Origin: RUG11867 sp964472425
Lineage (GTDB): Bacteria > Bacillota_I > Bacilli_A > RF39 > UBA660
Length of the DNA: 22,046 nt
Assembly (NCBI GenBank): GCA_964472425.1
Contig: CAYYLF010000019.1
Span: 1-22,046, forward strand
Direction of reading: 5' to 3'
Shown: positions 1 to 6,526 of the stretch, piece after piece
Position numbering within the stretch: the first letter of the stretch is position 1
Layout of the letters: each line of letters begins with the position of its first letter
Notes under the pieces: generated by a model
What the model was told of the DNA's origin: nothing
What the model saw: the letters and a program-made list of their open reading frames with translations, nothing else
Database searches by the model: none
Position numbers and translations under genes: made by a program

Positions 1-254
1 TGTGTGGTATTTATAATTTCGAAACTGCAGATAGATAAGTTTCCGGACAAGTCTATTGCTTTTTTTGGTTTATTCTTAAGGTCTAATAACGCCTATTATG
101 CCGTTTTTATACAAAAATGAAGCATATTTATACAAAAAGAGCACAAATTTTAACAAACTTGAAGTAATTTCGCACAGAATGAAGAGCTGTGGTGTGCATT
201 ACGAATTTTTTATCGGAAATTTTGTGTTTCTCATATAATATTTTAGGTGATTGT
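1..254. other. AT-rich upstream region of the cwlJ-like gene
   Basis: No coding region is supported here. The segment has several short A/T tracts between about 104 and 150, and a 12-base direct repeat TTTATACAAAAA at 106-117 and 127-138, exactly 21 bases (two helical turns) apart. A TATAAT at 234-239 lies so close to the start codon at 255 that it would give almost no leader, and it has no good -35. I therefore do not call a firm promoter. Confidence 0.4.
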
Positions 255-680
255 ATGTTAGTAAATTATTCTTCTAAGGAATTAGATTTGATGGCCAGAC
301 TCATGCGCGCGGAGGCTCTAGGCGAAGGTAACTTGGGGATGCTGATGGTAGGAAATGTGATAGTCAATAGGAGTATTGCCAATTGTTATACTTTTAAGGA
401 TATTAGAACTATTTATGATGTCGTTTATCAGAATCCGGGAGGCTTTTCTGGAGTTAATAGTTCCCTTTTCTATGGTTCTTCGACGACCAACGAAAAAGAA
501 CTTGCAGAGCGTTGCTTGAGAGGAGAGTATTATCATCCGGCAACACATGCTTTGTGGTTCTATGCTCCGCCTACGGGGCAAGATTGCAAGACGAATTTTT
601 ATTCTCAGCCATATTCTGGCAAGTACAAGAATCATTGCTTTTATAAACCTGAAAGCGGCGTGTGTCACGAGTTGTATTGA
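255..680 (+). CDS. cwlJ: CwlJ/SleB-type cell wall hydrolase (Hydrolase_2 family)
   Basis: A 141-residue protein matching the catalytic domain of SleB/CwlJ cortex-lytic enzymes, which cleave peptidoglycan glycan strands. The N-terminal block ARLMRAEALGEG carries the conserved AExxGE glutamates. It is followed by the VGNVIVNR helix, and the aromatic/Gly-rich C-terminal half (FYAPPTG, SGKYKNHCFY) fits the fold. B. subtilis CwlJ is of the same size and also lacks a signal peptide and a separate binding domain. The ATG at 255 was chosen over an upstream in-frame start at 189 because TAGGTGA precedes it at good spacing and family homology begins there. It converges with the membrane-protein gene downstream. 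CwlJ works in spore germination, but relatives also occur in non-sporulating Firmicutes, so the physiological role is inferred. Confidence 0.85.
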   Translation: MLVNYSSKELDLMARLMRAEALGEGNLGMLMVGNVIVNRSIANCYTFKDIRTIYDVVYQNPGGFSGVNSSLFYGSSTTNEKELAERCLRGEYYHPATHALWFYAPPTGQDCKTNFYSQPYSGKYKNHCFYKPESGVCHELY

Positions 681-702
681 AAAAATGCCCTTAGGCATTT
701 TT
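681..702. terminator. Bidirectional terminator between convergent genes
   Basis: AAAAATGCC (681-689) pairs perfectly with GGCATTTTT (694-702) around a 4-base loop, giving a U-tract in both directions. It begins directly after the stop of the cwlJ-like gene. The stop codon of the minus-strand gene (691-693) lies in the loop, so one hairpin serves both transcripts. Confidence 0.8.
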
Positions 703-1140
703 GTTATCTTCTTCGCTCTTTTTCTTCGTTTTAGTTGCGGAAATTTTTCCTAAGTCAGTCAGTTTTTGATTGATTGCAGTAGTATTACTGACCAACGTGA
801 TTAGCATCATGACTAATTCGAAACATATTCTGGCAAGAAGGTTACCAAATACGAGCATACTTACGAATCTGGCAAAACTGTAACCGATGTAACTGAATGA
901 GTTTAAGGTTACATATATGGCACATATGATGTACGCTACTTTGAGTAGCCCTTCGATGAAAAATTTTTTGAAGTTTAAAAAGTTATGAAAGAAGCTAATC
1001 ATCGCATTTTCTTTGTATTCATTCTCTTTGGCAACAAAAAGGAAGTAGATAGCAATTCCTCCGACTATTGCGAGAACGATGGATACGACCATCCAGACGG
1101 CGTCGAATTCTCCAGCCGTTGTAAAAAAATTATCCAACAT
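691..1140 (-). CDS. Small membrane protein, DUF4282-like
   Basis: 149 residues with a transmembrane segment near the N-terminus (about 17-36) and a second hydrophobic region of two or three segments (about 66-120), then a charged Lys/Glu tail. The pattern RICFELxMMLITLxxNTTAINQKL at the end of the last segment resembles DUF4282 proteins (Arg, Glu-Leu, then an amphipathic N..I..KL helix). That assignment is by eye only. The ATG at 1140 is preferred to the in-frame GTG at 1149 because GAGAGGTG sits six bases upstream of it. The gene is monocistronic: a terminator of the next gene lies upstream (1223-1256) and it shares a terminator downstream. A weak promoter TTGAAT-17-ATATTT can be read at 1189-1217. 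Function unknown. Confidence 0.65.
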   Translation of the reverse strand: MLDNFFTTAGEFDAVWMVVSIVLAIVGGIAIYFLFVAKENEYKENAMISFFHNFLNFKKFFIEGLLKVAYIICAIYVTLNSFSYIGYSFARFVSMLVFGNLLARICFELVMMLITLVSNTTAINQKLTDLGKISATKTKKKSEEDNKNA

Positions 1141-1222
1141 ATTAAACACCTCTCATAGCAATAGTTTACTACATTTTGAATTTTCTATAAATATTCTTTG
1201 TCGTTGAAGACATTCAATTTAC

Positions 1223-1256
1223 AAAAAAAGCGATATGTTCGTATCCATATCACTTT
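1223..1256 (-). terminator. Rho-independent terminator of the exported-protein gene
   Basis: On the minus strand AAAGTGATATG pairs with CATATCGCTTT (11 base pairs, one G-U) around an 8-base loop and runs straight into seven T residues. It begins 9 bases after the stop of the gene at 1265-2146. Confidence 0.9.
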
Positions 1257-1264
1257 TATAACCA

Positions 1265-2146
1265 TTAAATTGGTGTTGTAAGATGTACTCCGGCCATACC
1301 ATCGTATTTGCTACCAATGGTACTGTTGGTGAATAATACTACGTTTCCTAATCCAGAGATGTTTAAGGTGTATCCCATAGATTGTTCGCGTGTTACATCA
1401 CTTTGTGTATGTTGGTAAGATACATAGGCATGTGCTTGCGAATAGTTGTAGGTATTTACAGTAAGATTTGTTGCCACTGTAAGTTCATATCCAGTTATGT
1501 TGGAACCATCGACCAAATTCATAGAGACACCTGCCCCATTACCTTGTTGCTTATAACCAGGGGATGAAGTAGTATAGTCGATGTTATTGTATGCACCGTT
1601 TACATAATAAGTTTGATTTCCGGCAAAGCCATTAAAATCGAAGTGCATAAATCTGTAGGCAAATACGTCGTACGATCTGCAAACTGGGACTTTTTTCCAA
1701 CTTAAGCCACCAATAAGTGAGAACTTTCTGTTTCCCATATCAATTAATGAACCGGTCAATTTTTTATAAGTTGTTTCAACATATCTGTAATCACCATCTA
1801 AAGGCATTACATCGTTTCCTTCTGTAACTGCAGCATCTGAAGCTTTATTGTATTCTTCTTCTGAAATAAGCTCTTCTTTTATAATTTCGCCATTAGCATA
1901 TGTCGTCTTTTGATAAAGCGTTTCAGTTTCAACTATATTTCCGTTTTTTACTTTGTCAAAATCTTCTTGGGACAAGGTCGATTTTATAAATCTTTCAGAG
2001 TATATTTGAGTCATTTTATTATATTCTAGCTCGGTCATTTCGACCCCATGGTCATTCGTGTAATAAACATTCTTTGCTTCTACTCCCGTGACTAATAGAC
2101 AACTTGCTACAATTGTATAAAAAACACCTTTTAAACCTTTCTTCAT
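1265..2146 (-). CDS. Exported protein of unknown function, beta-rich C-terminus
   Basis: 293 residues with a clear Sec signal peptide: MKKGLKG, hydrophobic core VFYTIVASCLLVTG, cleavage likely after VEA at residue 24. The mature N-terminus (YYTNDHGVEMTELEYNKM) and the following charged stretch resemble the start of many secreted Firmicutes proteins of unknown role. The region from about residue 120 is rich in Tyr, Thr, Asn and Gly and looks all-beta, including GLSWKKVPVCRSYDVFAYRF. There is a single internal Cys in the mature part and no lipobox or cell-wall anchor. AAGGAG stands 8 bases before the ATG. The gene follows the membrane-spanning HTH regulator with 82 bases between them, and has its own promoter with palindromes on the -35, suggesting specific control. 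No enzymatic motif was recognised. Confidence 0.75.
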   Translation of the reverse strand: MKKGLKGVFYTIVASCLLVTGVEAKNVYYTNDHGVEMTELEYNKMTQIYSERFIKSTLSQEDFDKVKNGNIVETETLYQKTTYANGEIIKEELISEEEYNKASDAAVTEGNDVMPLDGDYRYVETTYKKLTGSLIDMGNRKFSLIGGLSWKKVPVCRSYDVFAYRFMHFDFNGFAGNQTYYVNGAYNNIDYTTSSPGYKQQGNGAGVSMNLVDGSNITGYELTVATNLTVNTYNYSQAHAYVSYQHTQSDVTREQSMGYTLNISGLGNVVLFTNSTIGSKYDGMAGVHLTTPI

Positions 2147-2169
2147 AATTTCTTCTCCTTTCTGCTAGC

Positions 2170-2198
2170 AGTATAACAAACAGCTTTTAGGTAAGTAG
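2170..2198 (-). promoter_or_regulatory. Extended -10 promoter of the exported-protein gene
   Basis: Minus strand TGT-TATACT (extended -10; hexamer 2170-2175) with a poor -35 CTACTT (2193-2198) at 17 bases. Predicted start near 2163 gives a short leader carrying AAGGAG. The poor -35 overlaps palindromic sequence, as expected for a regulated promoter. Confidence 0.6.
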
Positions 2199-2214
2199 TC
2201 TACTGAGGGTAGAC
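2194..2214. promoter_or_regulatory. Two overlapping palindromes, candidate operator
   Basis: AGTAG-T-CTACT (2194-2204) overlaps GTCTAC-TGAGG-GTAGAC (2198-2214); both have perfect arms. They cover and extend upstream of the -35 of the exported-protein promoter and lie just after the stop of the HTH regulator gene. There is no T-tract, so a terminator is unlikely. Binding by the neighbouring HTH protein is inference. Confidence 0.5.
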
Positions 2215-2228
2215 AGTCTGTGGCGGGT

Positions 2229-3659
2229 CTATATCAGCTTGGTCAATTCTTTTATAATATCGAACAGTAGTCTATAATTTATGTTATTTAAGTCATCGGT
2301 AGTTACAATATTATTCTCACTAACAATGAGTGTTTGTGATTCTTTTGTGTTGAAAAATAATCTTTTGGCAACAAGTGAAAAAGATATACTTATATTATCA
2401 GAAGCAATTGTAATGTGTTCAAGTTTTGAATCATAGTTAATTTCATACTCTATCCCATCAATATAAATAACTTTACCATCAAAGTGAATCTTGATATCGT
2501 CGATGGTCATCTCGAAAATGAAATTCAAATTTATGCCATCTTCAACTTCGTCGTTTTCTGGAGGAGAAGATTTATTCGGAGTGTTAACTGTTTTCGTGTT
2601 GTTCCCTTTAGGACTTTCGACTATCTTAATGTTCAGGTCAAAGACCCTGAATTTATTATTAGTATCTGTAAATTCTACTCTTATATAGAATCGATTATTC
2701 TGGTTATCCTTTAAGATTTCTCTCAGGTCATTGACGACTTGATAATCTAATGGCTGTGAGTTTTCGATGTTGAATTTTAAGATGTAGTTTTCATTACCAT
2801 CTTTATCTAAATAATAAAGACTTATTTCATATGCAGTGCTTTCATTTACTTCTGTAAAATTAGAATAAAAATTACCCAAGCTTGCATAGCTTCTATTTTT
2901 GGTCAGTACAATCATTCCATTGGCAATCGAGAAGTTCTCATCTTCATAGTTTATTAGGTAAATCTTGTCCATAGTAGAGCCGATTATGAAACAAAGACCG
3001 ATGAGCAGTGCAACAATCAAAGCGATTATCATACACAGAATTTTGAACCAAGTGTTTTGGAAAATGTTAAAGTTTTCCGGAACGACTGGAGTAGCTGGAG
3101 TTTCTAGAGTTTCTTCTGGAAGCTCAGAAATTACGGAGGTCTTTTCCGGTTCAGAAGTTTCAGTCGGTTCATCTTTAGAATCTTCTAAGATTTCTTCGAC
3201 AGTCGTCACTTCTGGTTCTTTTGGAGTTTCTGGTTCTGGACATGGAGTCGAATCTGGAATTGGAATCGAATCTGTAACTGGAATCGTAGTCGTATCTGGA
3301 GCTGAATCCGTAGGTGTCGTTTCATCAACTGGTATTTCATCCGTCGTTTCAATAGAATTATCAGATGGAGAATCCGCAATAACATTCGCGTTTTTGTCGG
3401 CATTTTCAGTCGGAGGTAATACTCTAGTTTTGTCATATTCGCCTCTAACCAGTTCTGGAATACTAACTTCAAAGTATTCAGCCAATCTACACAAAACATC
3501 CCAAGATGGAATACTTCCACCCGTTTCCCATTTCGATACTGCTTTTCTCGTAACAAATACTTTTCTACCAAGTTGAGTTTGTGATAGTTTACGATTCTTT
3601 CTCAAAGTTCTAATGAAATATCCAGTTTTCTTTGGGTCAGCGTTTTTCAATGCGCTCAT
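2229..3659 (-). CDS. Membrane-anchored XRE-family HTH regulator with extracytoplasmic domain
   Basis: 476 residues in four parts. Residues 12-72 are an XRE/HTH_3 domain (IRTLRKNRKLSQTQLGRKV, then VTRKAVSKWETG and the SWDVLCRLAEYFEVS helix). Residues 80-197 are a Pro/Glu/Thr/Asp-rich low-complexity linker. Residues 205-229 form one transmembrane helix (ILCMIIALIVALLIGLCFII). Residues 230-476 are a predicted extracytoplasmic region, mostly beta, with an Asn/Pro/Ser-rich joint near 350-365 that may separate two small domains. This is the layout of a one-component membrane sensor-regulator. It is unlike RodZ because the HTH is a normal DNA-binding type and the outer part is long. The start overlaps the ychF stop as ATGA, so it is probably translationally coupled. 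The exported-protein gene with palindromes at its promoter follows and is the obvious candidate target. Confidence 0.8.
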   Translation of the reverse strand: MSALKNADPKKTGYFIRTLRKNRKLSQTQLGRKVFVTRKAVSKWETGGSIPSWDVLCRLAEYFEVSIPELVRGEYDKTRVLPPTENADKNANVIADSPSDNSIETTDEIPVDETTPTDSAPDTTTIPVTDSIPIPDSTPCPEPETPKEPEVTTVEEILEDSKDEPTETSEPEKTSVISELPEETLETPATPVVPENFNIFQNTWFKILCMIIALIVALLIGLCFIIGSTMDKIYLINYEDENFSIANGMIVLTKNRSYASLGNFYSNFTEVNESTAYEISLYYLDKDGNENYILKFNIENSQPLDYQVVNDLREILKDNQNNRFYIRVEFTDTNNKFRVFDLNIKIVESPKGNNTKTVNTPNKSSPPENDEVEDGINLNFIFEMTIDDIKIHFDGKVIYIDGIEYEINYDSKLEHITIASDNISISFSLVAKRLFFNTKESQTLIVSENNIVTTDDLNNINYRLLFDIIKELTKLI

Positions 3660-4756
3660 ATGTTGAATCTGAAATAGCAGATGTCTCCATCTTTCATTTC
3701 ATACTCCTTGCCTTCTAGTCTCATCTTACCAGCCTCTTTTACCTTCAATTCTGTTCCATATTGTAATAAATCGTCGTAACTCATGACTTCGGCACGTATA
3801 AAGCCTCGTTCGAAGTCACTGTGGATAATGCCTGCACATTGGGGAGCTTTCATACCTTTTCTAAACGTCCACGCCTTTACTTCTTTTTCGCCGGCCGTAA
3901 AAAAAGTTCTAAGTCCTAGCAGACTATACGTTTGAAATATCAGCTTGTCTAGGCCACTATTCGTTATTCCTAGATCGCGAAGGAAAGCTTTTTTGTCTTC
4001 TTCTTCGAGATCTGAAAGTTCGCTTTCGATTTGACAACTCATGACTATTACGCCAGAGTTCTCTTTAGCTGCGAAGTCTTTAACGGCCTTTGTGTATTCG
4101 TTATCTCCGATAATTGCATCGTCTTCAGAAACGTTCGCGACGTATATGACTGGTTTGAGAGTTATCAGGTTGAAGGATTTTAATACTTCGATTTCATCCG
4201 TCGATAAATCGGCAAGTCGAAGAGGGATTCCGTTTTCTAGAGATTCTTTGGAATGTTTGAGAGCATTTATTTCTAAAAGTTCTTTTTTGTCTTTCGACAT
4301 TTCCATTTTTTTTCCTATTCGTCCTATGCGATTGTCGATTATTTCCAAGTCGGAGAGGATGAGTTCGGTGTTTATGATTTCGATGTCTCTAATCGGGTCG
4401 ATTTTCCCTTCGACGTGTGTTATCTCTCCGTTTTCGAAGCATCTGACTACGTTTACTATCGCGTCTACTTCGCGGATGTGGGATAGAAATTTGTTCCCTA
4501 AACCTTCACCTTGAGATGCTCCTTTGACAAGCCCGGCAATATCGGTGAACTCGAAAGAAGTTGCGACGAGGCTCGCGGGGTTATACAGTTCTTTCAGATG
4601 AGTGAGCCGCTCATCAGGGACGATTACGACTCCTATGTTCGGTTCGATGGTCGCGAATGGATAGTTTGCTGCCAATATATGTTTTTTTGTAATTGCATTG
4701 AAGAGTGTGCTTTTACCTACATTCGGTAAACCTACGATTCCTGCTTTTAATGCCAT
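3656..4756 (-). CDS. ychF: Ribosome-binding ATPase YchF
   Basis: 366 residues, the usual length for this Obg-family ATPase that binds ribosomes and is linked to translation and stress control. Visible: P-loop GLPNVGKST (residues 9-17), switch region FATIEPNIG, DIAGLVKGASQGEGLGNKFL (G3 with the YchF-specific insertion), NVSE in place of NKxD (the reason YchF prefers ATP), and a C-terminal TGS domain (TFFTAGEKEVKAWT through DGDICYFRF). The ATG at 4756 is chosen over an in-frame TTG at 4780: a TATAAT on this strand at 4783-4788 would start transcription near 4776, so the TTG would lie outside the message, and AAAGGCG precedes the ATG. It is the first gene of a unit with the HTH regulator (ATGA overlap). 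Confidence 0.95.
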   Translation of the reverse strand: MALKAGIVGLPNVGKSTLFNAITKKHILAANYPFATIEPNIGVVIVPDERLTHLKELYNPASLVATSFEFTDIAGLVKGASQGEGLGNKFLSHIREVDAIVNVVRCFENGEITHVEGKIDPIRDIEIINTELILSDLEIIDNRIGRIGKKMEMSKDKKELLEINALKHSKESLENGIPLRLADLSTDEIEVLKSFNLITLKPVIYVANVSEDDAIIGDNEYTKAVKDFAAKENSGVIVMSCQIESELSDLEEEDKKAFLRDLGITNSGLDKLIFQTYSLLGLRTFFTAGEKEVKAWTFRKGMKAPQCAGIIHSDFERGFIRAEVMSYDDLLQYGTELKVKEAGKMRLEGKEYEMKDGDICYFRFNI

Positions 4757-4782
4757 AATTATTTCAACGCCTTTCGACAAAT

Positions 4783-4788
4783 ATTATA
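4783..4788 (-). promoter_or_regulatory. -10 element of the ychF promoter
   Basis: A perfect TATAAT on the minus strand, about 27 bases before the ychF ATG. No good -35 is visible at 16-18 bases (CTATAC or TATACT), so the promoter is called on the -10, its position and the lack of any other candidate. Confidence 0.45.
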
Positions 4789-4827
4789 TCATTAAAATTT
4801 GTGGAAGTATAGAACGAAGTTGAGAAG

Positions 4828-4863
4828 TTTTCTGTGGAAAAGTTTGCGGTTTTTCACAGAAAA
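4828..4863. repeat. Stem-loop between sigH and ychF
   Basis: TTTTCTGTG (4828-4836) pairs with CACAGAAAA (4855-4863), continued by AAAA/TTTT after a one-base bulge. On the minus strand a run of eight T precedes rather than follows the stem, so it is not a textbook terminator for sigH. It may still end or stabilise that transcript. Confidence 0.4.
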
Positions 4864-4880
4864 AAAACACCTAGGGGAGT

Positions 4881-5477
4881 TCAAAGTTTGACTTTGCTTC
4901 GCGCTCGGTGTATGAGATTGTATACTTGTTTAGTGTTTTTGCCCATCAGGTCCGCTATTTCGTTTATCGATTTTCCGTCGAGGTCGTAGTACAATGCGGT
5001 CCATTCGTTGGGACTTAGTTTTTGTGAAATTCTCTCTTTGACTTCGCGGAGCGATTCCGTGTTTATCATAGTTCTAAGTGGGTCTGGGGTGTGATAGTCT
5101 TCGAATTGGTAAGGCGTCTCGTCTATTTGGGAGTCGAGCGAGATGGCTCTTTCCATCACTTTTCTTTTGGTCGTGTCAAATTTGTCCAAGTAGTTTATGA
5201 GTCTTCGTTTGATACACAATGTCAGAAAGGTACTAAATTTGGCGTCCTCGTCGTCTTTGAAGTTGTATATCGCGTGGCTGAAAGCGACCATCGCTTCTTG
5301 GGTCAAATCCTCCTCGTTTATTCCGAGAGCAATAGCTCTTTTTTTGAAGTGATTTATTTCCTTATATATAAGAGAGAGGTATTTGTTGAAAAGTTCGTCC
5401 TTGGCTTCCTCGCTTTCTTCTCTTACAAAAAGTATCAGTTTGGAGTCGTTTATTTCGTATTCAGTTTTTGATTCCAT
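4881..5477 (-). CDS. sigH: Sigma-70 family RNA polymerase sigma factor, SigH type
   Basis: 198 residues, with region 2 (ALGINEEDLTQEAMVAFSHA and the aromatic AKFSTFLTLCIKRRLINYLDKF) and region 4 (LSPNEWTALYYDLDGKSINE, then KQVYNLIHRARSKV as the recognition helix). Length and sequence fit Spo0H/SigH, the transition-state sigma factor. Context supports this: mrnC and rlmB stand directly upstream as in Bacillus, although yacP, which lies between rlmB and sigH there, is absent. The ATG lies 17 bases inside rlmB, with GGAGTG at good spacing within the rlmB coding sequence, so translation is coupled. It is the last gene of the lgt operon. Whether it controls sporulation, competence or neither cannot be read from this window. 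Confidence 0.88.
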   Translation of the reverse strand: MESKTEYEINDSKLILFVREESEEAKDELFNKYLSLIYKEINHFKKRAIALGINEEDLTQEAMVAFSHAIYNFKDDEDAKFSTFLTLCIKRRLINYLDKFDTTKRKVMERAISLDSQIDETPYQFEDYHTPDPLRTMINTESLREVKERISQKLSPNEWTALYYDLDGKSINEIADLMGKNTKQVYNLIHRARSKVKL

Positions 5478-6144
5478 ATATCAACACTCCAAAAGAGACA
5501 CTCGCGTTTAAGCTGTTGACGTGACCATACATCGGGATACTTATTATCTCGTCGCACGCGTCGCGAACTATTCGCGAAAGTCCAAATCCTTCACTTCCTA
5601 TGACGAGGGCCATCTTTTCACTGTAGTCGACTTCATCGTACATTTTGCCGTCGGCTTCTGCTCCGTATACGAAGTAGCCGTTGTCTTTCAAGTATTCTAT
5701 AGCATTTTTTAAGTTTGTGACTTCGAATATGTCGACGTATTCGAGAGCGCCTGTACTGGTTTTGACTACCGTCGCATTGACTGTGACACTTCTATCTTTC
5801 GGAATGATGATAGCTTTGACTCCGGCGGCTTCGCAAGTCCGAATGATGGCGCCAAAGTTGTGAGGGTCTTCGAGATGGTCTAAAATGACTATTTTTTTGA
5901 GGTTCGTGTCGAGTTCTTTGATGTTTTTGTATCGAAAATCGTCGATTTCGAGAATGATGCCTTGGGTGTTGCCATCTGCCACATGGTCGAAAGCTTTTTT
6001 GTCTAAAGATACGTAAGGAATTTTGTTTTTCATGATGAAATCGACGATTTCTTTATCTTTAAATGACGGACTCAGATATACTTTTCGGATGCGCTTCGGA
6101 TTGTTTTTGAGTTCGTTAAAGACATTTTTTCCATATACTTTCAT
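5461..6144 (-). CDS. rlmB: 23S rRNA (guanosine-2'-O)-methyltransferase RlmB (SpoU/TrmH family)
   Basis: 227 residues. The N-terminal substrate-binding domain (about 1-80, with VSLDKKAFDHVADGNTQGI) is followed by the SpoU knot domain. Motif 1 is DPHNFGAIIRTCEAAG (about 93-108), motif 2 is MALVIGSEGFGLSRIV and motif 3 is IPMYGHVNSLNASVSFGV, which form the knotted S-adenosylmethionine site. In the family, RlmB methylates the 2'-O of G2251 in the peptidyl-transferase loop. Its start overlaps the mrnC stop as ATGA with GGAGG upstream, and its 3' end overlaps sigH by 17 bases. Somewhat shorter than the roughly 245-residue E. coli and Bacillus proteins; all motifs are intact. Confidence 0.92.
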   Translation of the reverse strand: MKVYGKNVFNELKNNPKRIRKVYLSPSFKDKEIVDFIMKNKIPYVSLDKKAFDHVADGNTQGIILEIDDFRYKNIKELDTNLKKIVILDHLEDPHNFGAIIRTCEAAGVKAIIIPKDRSVTVNATVVKTSTGALEYVDIFEVTNLKNAIEYLKDNGYFVYGAEADGKMYDEVDYSEKMALVIGSEGFGLSRIVRDACDEIISIPMYGHVNSLNASVSFGVLIYGIKN

Positions 6145-6491
6145 TTTAGAACCTCCTTCATGATTTCATCTAATCTTTTTTTATCGTGTTCATATAAATA
6201 ACCGATTAGGGTTTCAAAGCCGGTGGCTTTTTTGTATACGATTATATTTGCACTTTTGTTTTGATGGCTATGGGCATTTCGACCGCGTTTGATTATATCG
6301 AGTTCTTCTTCGGTCAAAAGATTTTTTTTCGAAAGTTCGTCTAAGATGTTTGCTTGGGCCGTCGCGCTTACATAGTCGATGGCACTTTTTTGTAGGTCTT
6401 TGACTTTAGAAATTCCTTTGTCGATGAGATAATCGCGTACGTACAGTTCGTATACGGCGTCTCCCAGATATGCTAAAACTAGATTATTCAT
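6141..6491 (-). CDS. mrnC: Mini-ribonuclease III (MrnC)
   Basis: 116 residues: an RNase III catalytic domain without a double-stranded RNA binding domain. YLGDAVYELYVRDYL carries the catalytic Asp (D11) and Glu (E15). KRGRNAHSHQNKSA and YKKATGFETLIGYLY are the other two conserved blocks. In Bacillus this enzyme matures 23S rRNA ends on the ribosome precursor. The protein is slightly shorter than the usual 130-145 residues. GGAGTG lies upstream. It sits 35 bases after trxB and overlaps rlmB by four bases (ATGA), in the family's usual neighbourhood. Confidence 0.92.
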   Translation of the reverse strand: MNNLVLAYLGDAVYELYVRDYLIDKGISKVKDLQKSAIDYVSATAQANILDELSKKNLLTEEELDIIKRGRNAHSHQNKSANIIVYKKATGFETLIGYLYEHDKKRLDEIMKEVLK

Positions 6492-6526
6492 ACAAACACT
6501 CCATCAGATGCGGTTATTTTAACACG

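Noticed and set aside
2965..3576. 203-codon plus-strand frame rich in Ser, Val and Gly
   Set aside because: It is the complement of the Pro/Glu/Thr-rich linker of the HTH regulator; no ribosome binding site and repetitive composition mirrored from the real gene.
4828..4868. Canonical sigH terminator
   Set aside because: The T-run on the minus strand precedes the stem instead of following it; kept only as a stem-loop.
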